Under the pieces are notes generated by a model. The model did no database searches, had not been told where the DNA came from, and saw only the letters and a list, made by a program, of their open reading frames with translations. Below, in pieces: positions 60,001 to 64,000 of a stretch of 64,000 nt of DNA. Each line of letters opens with the position of its first letter. The stretch's first letter is position 1. The translations under genes were made by a program, and so were the position numbers. Location: contig CM071930.1 in assembly GCA_016081115.2 (NCBI GenBank), forward strand, positions 27,295,641 to 27,359,640, given 5' to 3'. The stretch comes from Rehmannia glutinosa. Lineage: Eukaryota; Streptophyta; Magnoliopsida; Lamiales; Orobanchaceae.

Positions 60001-61310
60001 TAACCCACCAAAACCAATACTCTTCATATCCTCTTTTTGTCTATTAGCCAAAGAGTTCACTAAATCAAGTAAACCCTTGGGGTCTACATTGCGTAAGAAA
60101 GTTGCTGCAAAAATAAAATAAAGTATAATTATTACAATCACATATGAAAAATAATAATTTGAAAGAAATTTATAATACATTGAAGTATCAAATATGATAC
60201 TATTCAGATAACAAAATGAATTTTTAAAATAATTTTTGATACTTTTAAATCGATTTTAGATACTTCTCAAAATAAAAATGATACTTGTAACATATAAACA
60301 TTGATTTAATTTGATGATAAAAATCAACATTTATGTGAAATACATCGATACTTTTCAAATAAATAATGCTACTTTGAAAGCTAAAGCTAATACTTTTAAG
60401 TACACTGATTTCTGATGATTTTAAGAATAAATTTTAGATTCAATTAATGTACAAAACAAGGCATACAATAATGATACTTTTGAATAAATTTTATATACTT
60501 TTCAGATTGAAAAATGATACTTCTATCATATAGGCACTGATTTATTACATAATTAACATACACATACTTTCCATAAAACAACATCTATGTAACATACACT
60601 GATACTTTTCACTAAAATAATGACACTTTGAAAACAAAAACTAATACTTTTAAGTACACTAACCTCTTCTTCTCATCGACTGATAGCTTTCTTTTCTTGC
60701 GAGGATTTTTACCAACTTTCTCTGCCAATCCTCTTTCTTCACCAACAGTCTCGCTCATTTCCTTCACCGAGGATTTTTTTGTCCCAACAATCTTACTCAA
60801 TCTTGTGTCACGTACATCACCAACATCCTTATCTGGGATTACTTCTTCTTCATCAACTTTTCCCTGCATCGAGGTTTCAACATGGGCTTTCTTCATCAAG
60901 CTTCCAACGGCAGCTTCCTTCATCAAGGTTTCAGCAAGGGGTTCCTTCATCAACATTTCAACACCGGCTTCCTTGTTTGATGTTTCAACAGGGGCTTCTG
61001 GCATTAATGTATCAGCAGGGGTTTTAGCCGGGGGTTCTTTTATTAATGTATCAGCAGGGGTTTCTTTACCCATGGCTTCATTCGTCGACATTCCAACAAT
61101 TGCTTCCTTAGTCGACATTTCAACACTGGCTTGACTCGTCGACGTTTCAACCCTAGCTTCCTTCGTCGACGTCTCAACAATAGCCTCTATACTGGGTCGA
61201 AGAATCGGAGATTCCTTTATATCCTCCTTTATATCATCCTCTTGTAAGTCCACCCTACCCCTTCCCCTACCTCTACCTCTCCTCTGTATCAATATCTTCT
61301 GTCGTGTCAT
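57087..61310 (-). CDS. Ulp1-like (C48) cysteine protease gene of the MULE
   Basis: A minus-strand multi-exon gene, probable ATG at 61310 (MTRQKILIQRRGRG). The N-terminal region (61310-60660) is repetitive with [VG][EG][TM]S-type KEA units, and a basic KNPRKKRKLSVDEKKR stretch could be a nuclear signal. Middle exons at about 60090-59748 (FVTTADDICDVFMLL), 59497-59156 (PFDLPLIQHWMTQRIRKR) and 59053-58802 resemble regions upstream of plant transposon Ulp domains. The protease lies at 57860-57441: ESHFVVVLINF (His), VQYLDN (Asp) and NIDCGVFLMHHMENF (Cys). A C-terminal helix follows at 57302-57087. Ulp1 enzymes cleave SUMO; the role in the transposon is unknown. Exon borders are approximate, with at least one frame break. 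Confidence 0.7.
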
Positions 61311-62213
61311 CTTCGACTCCGATATAAACCTACAGAATATTGTGAAAAACTCAGTAAAAACCACTAAAACTCATGAAATTTGAACAAAAACCAAAACCAT
61401 GAGACTGCAATATATTAAAAAGTACAAATGATATATTAAACGCAATTTATGATACTATCAAGCATCAAATATGGTACTTCCAAGATGCTTATAGATATAT
61501 ATATATATATTCAGGGTATTGAAAACACACTGAACCATACTATTAAGTCACATTAACAGAAACATGGGTACAAACATAACCAACTATCTCTAGAATCACA
61601 TACACTTTCAGTAGGGCACAAAGAAAATGTAAAAATCGCAAGATTACCAACAAATCTACACATAAATACCATCGAACACATAAGAAAGAAAAAATCTCCT
61701 CTACAATTTATGTTTTTCGGAAAAATACGTAAAAATTTGCGATATATAAAATGAAGTACCTACAAACTTGAAAGCTTGAAAGCAATGGCCAAACCCTAGA
61801 TACACGGTGGGGAACACGCCACAACAGACTGCAGCACACCAATTCGAAAAAAACCCTAAAATCGAACACAATCAAAACCCTAGAATCGAACAAAATTGAA
61901 AAAAAAAAACAGAAAAAAGGAATGATGTTCTTACTAGATGTTGTCTCGAACTATCAAAAACACAGTTAGAAATCGAAAAACACAAAAAATCGAAGTTGAA
62001 ATAACAGTTCTTGAAGAAGTTAATTTTGAAGAATCTGCAACAGGAAACCAGGGGAAGAAGAAAGTGACTCTTACGTGGAGTAGGTGGGGTAAAATTGAAA
62101 ATATAAAATACAACAGAAAATAAAAAAAATTATAACTGGTGGGTCGGGTAGCTGGTCGGTAGGATCCGTCTTGCATGTTCTGACCTGTAGGACGGTTTAC
62201 ATAAGTTTTTGCC
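61311..62213. other. Right subterminal region of the MULE
   Basis: Upstream of the Ulp1-like gene: AT-rich, with a (TA)n run at 61497-61511 and GATACT-type motifs. A plus-strand open stretch at 61938-62123 is probably chance. The last 60 bp carry the element's end. Confidence 0.5.
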
Positions 62214-62650
62214 TTGTTTTTGTTGTTTGTAGGTTGTTTCTATATAGTTTTTAATGTTGTTCTATTGTTTCTTAATTGTTTCCATATTTTCGACCTTTTC
62301 AATGCATTAGAACAAAAATTGAATTGAGTTTTTCTATTCATGTATTGTTTCTATATTATTTTCAATATTTTTTTTCAAGATGTGTTGTTTTATGTGTATA
62401 TTTTTTTATTGTTAAGAGTTCGAGTATAAAATTGATTATTTATTGGGAAACAAAATTGTTTTTTAACTTAAATTTTGCATGTTTGAAACAATCATGAAAC
62501 AACAACGTAAAAAATTCGAAAAAATTGGGTAAAAGTGTTCCAAAAAAAGGCGGGATTGTAAAAAAGTCAGGAAAAAGCCTAAGAGCGTAAACAAATGCCT
62601 TTTTTTTTTTTTTTTTTCCAGAATATTGAGCAATTGTGTCCAAATTAAAT

Positions 62651-63289
62651 CCCTAAATATGTCATGGACAAGGAACACTTCATAGGCCATAGCCAACAGG
62701 TACATAGACTTGTGTCTCTGTGTGTGCCTTATATATAAGCTAATGCTAAAATTTTCAGAGATAAGCTTCTGGAGTTTATTAATACTAAAAATGCCGGTGA
62801 AAAATGAAAATTTTATAGTTTTCAGCTGTTAAAATTTGATTTCTTTTTGGAAATTTAAATTTTGTTTCGCAATTTTGAAAGAGACAATATTTCACTGGAA
62901 TCTATATGCACCCAAAAGCTTAAATGCGCGCACACATACTTTTGGCCTCAATCTCAAATAATCTCTAATTACCACAAAATACCAAAAAAATACTATAAAA
63001 AGAAAAAACCACAAACAAGAAATATTGACATCCATGACGTTGGCCGTCAAAATGGGTCAACGAACCTCAACCAGTCAACCCTCCTTGTGGTGCTTATGCA
63101 TGAAATATTGTCCGAACGTCCAACACTATTTTTCCGGCCTCTGCTCTACAAAACCCCTCCCCACCCCTCATCCCTTTCCTCATCATCTTCTTCTTCTCGC
63201 AGTGTTTCTCTACCAATAAATAGAGAATTGCTGCAACAAAATAGTGAAAAATAAAAAACAAATTAATCACCAACAAATTAATAATTATA
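62651..63289 (+). promoter_or_regulatory. Upstream region of the arabinogalactan-protein gene
   Basis: No other gene. The segment at 63110-63230 is C/T-rich (CTCATCATCTTCTTCTTCTC) and probably 5' UTR. CAATAAATAGAG near 63215 looks like a TATA box but may be too close to the ATG. Transcription start unknown. Confidence 0.4.
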
Positions 63290-63688
63290 ATGGCACGCCA
63301 AGTTGCTGCTCTTGCCCTAATCTTCATCGCCGCCTTCGCCGCGGTGGTTTCCGCCAATCATCTCCGAGCAGTGCCCGTCAGCATCGCCGGTTTCCGCTCC
63401 ATCAAAGCCAAGTGCCGCCCCGAAATCAGCTCCAGTGCCATCTCCCCACAAAAGATGCCCCTGTGCCGTCCGCCGCCACACCGGAATCCTCCAACGCCGC
63501 CGCACCAGAGGAAGAGCCCTCATCTCCACCCGTCCCCACCGAAGCTGACACTCCCGCTCTTGCTCCCACCGCCGCAGCACTCCAGCCCAACCGAACACGC
63601 TGCTGACACACCCGCCAGTGGTACCTCCTCCTTGAAGATCTCCGCCGTCGGTGTCGCCGCCACCGCCGCCGGATTCTTCTTCTTCTGA
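63290..63688 (+). CDS. Classical arabinogalactan protein, frame-broken as read
   Basis: A cell-surface, heavily glycosylated Pro/Ala/Ser-rich protein. The ATG frame encodes a signal peptide (MARQVAALALIFIAAFAAVV). The same frame at the end encodes a GPI-anchor signal (SSLKISAVGVAATAAGFFFF, stop 63686-63688). Between them that frame reads as non-AGP sequence. AGP sequence instead appears in the other frames: PSASPVSAPSKPSAAPKSAP (63375-63440) and DAPVPSAATPESSNAAAPEE (63452 on), with EADTPALAPTAA. The frame changes near 63353-63360, 63372-63377, 63443-63447 and 63575-63592, with a net shift of zero, at or near C runs. This is either a corrected-by-chance assembly problem or a young pseudogene. 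Length with shifts undone would be about 130 residues, normal for the family. Confidence 0.8.
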   Translation: MARQVAALALIFIAAFAAVVSANHLRAVPVSIAGFRSIKAKCRPEISSSAISPQKMPLCRPPPHRNPPTPPHQRKSPHLHPSPPKLTLPLLLPPPQHSSPTEHAADTPASGTSSLKISAVGVAATAAGFFFF

Positions 63689-64000
63689 AATGTTTATTTA
63701 ATTCGTTAATTCTTCAAGTTTTTTTCTTTTTCTTTTTCCATTGGTTCATTTGCAATAATGCATTCGTAGATATTTTCTTACCCGCTAGAAAAATATTCGA
63801 GTGTAAGTATTTTGGTCAATAAGAGCAACATATTTGCTTTAGTTTTTCATTTTGTTCTTTGTTCCTGAGGTTATATATCTTGGGGTATGAAATATTATAA
63901 TCAGTTTTTTCAGTTTCATATCTCCAATGATCCATATGCATGGAACCCATTTTCATTAATTTTGCATTACAAAATAAATCTCAAGCCAACAGTGTAACGC
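63689..64000 (+). other. 3' region after the arabinogalactan-protein gene
   Basis: 312 bp of AT-rich sequence with TTTCTTTTTC runs and GTCAATAAGAGC near 63813, a possible polyadenylation signal. No gene seen. Confidence 0.45.

Larger units (their letters stand above)
53065..62213. mobile_element. Kaonashi-like MULE carrying transposase and Ulp1-like gene
   Basis: A 9,149-bp element beginning GAGTAGGTCTCTTGTAGG and ending CATAAGTTTTTGCC. It is flanked by TTATTTTTG (53056-53064) and TTGTTTTTG (62214-62222), a 9-bp duplication with one mismatch. Ends share only short blocks (GACGGATCCTAC at the left, GTAGGATCCGTC at the right), so it is essentially a non-TIR MULE. It holds a FAR1-type transposase on + and a Ulp1 cysteine protease on -, pointing towards each other. 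This content matches Kaonashi-type (KI-MULE) elements known from Arabidopsis and melon. Confidence 0.82.
52511..62650. mobile_element. Small inverted-end element split by the MULE
   Basis: The left arm has GTTTACGCTC at 52552-52561 and GACTTTTTTAC near 52588. The right arm has GAGCGTAAAC at 62583-62592 and GTAAAAAAGTC near 62560, the same blocks in inverted order. T-rich arms with repeated TTTCTATAT and AATGTTGTT blocks occupy 52610-53055 and 62223-62460. With the 9.15-kb MULE removed, the element is about 1 kb and non-coding. It resembles non-autonomous MULE-type elements; the exact ends and target duplication were not resolved. Confidence 0.6.

Noticed and set aside
60628..61134. 168-codon plus-strand frame antisense to the Ulp1-like gene
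   Set aside because: It is the complement of a repetitive Thr/Lys/Glu-rich coding region and shows the matching Phe/Ser-rich repeats; no family resemblance.
53065..62213. Reading the FAR1-type gene as a host FHY3/FAR1 regulator
   Set aside because: It lies inside an element with its own ends and target duplication, next to a Ulp1-like gene, and is frame-broken; a transposon origin is simpler.

Overview
This 64 kb window reads as nuclear DNA of a flowering plant, most likely a eudicot. It has three spliced or plant-type single-copy genes in an AT-rich background, with Copia, Gypsy, CACTA, MULE and RTE elements of plant type. Lamiales would fit but is only a guess. No rRNA, tRNA or CRISPR array was seen.

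Positions 1-31082 are a stack of LTR retrotransposons inserted into one another. The oldest recognisable element, C (Copia, +), occupies 22316-31082. Its 5' LTR is broken by Copia element B (-, visible at 20560-22315). B is broken in gag by Gypsy element A (-, visible at 15349-20559 and 1-1097). A is broken in pol by the complete 14,251-bp Copia element D (+, 1098-15348, TSD TAATC on both sides). D has about 1.56-kb LTRs and an extra 4.7-kb coding-like region after pol, as in env-like Sireviruses. C also carries a solo LTR of the B family (25599-27100).

Positions 31083-41100 are AT-rich spacer. They hold a 4,010-bp CACTA (En/Spm) transposon (32466-36475, TSD ATT) that encodes only a TNPA/Transposase_24-like protein and contains an inverted copy of one of its own exons. 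Next come a 494-bp tandem duplication and an RTE-type LINE (37457-40656) with a 16-bp target duplication and a (TTG)n tail.

Positions 41100-48600 form a gene island. An intact five-exon alpha/beta hydrolase of the ABHD17 type (+) converges on a ten-exon NAD-dependent glycerol-3-phosphate dehydrogenase gene (-). The dehydrogenase has a one-base deletion in exon 4. MITE-like elements sit in introns of both.

Positions 48600-52500 hold LTR-like remnants and a degenerate repeat. At 52511-62650 a small element with inverted ends is split by a 9.15-kb MULE (53065-62213). This MULE carries a FAR1-type transposase (+) converging on a Ulp1-like cysteine protease gene (-), the Kaonashi-type arrangement. 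The window ends with an arabinogalactan-protein gene (63290-63688) whose reading frame jumps four times.

A recurring theme is small indels. In element D, differences between the two LTRs cluster at CTG/CAG trinucleotides. The dehydrogenase and arabinogalactan genes also carry single-base frame breaks, the latter at or near C runs. Base-calling error in a long-read assembly must be excluded before any of these genes is called dead.
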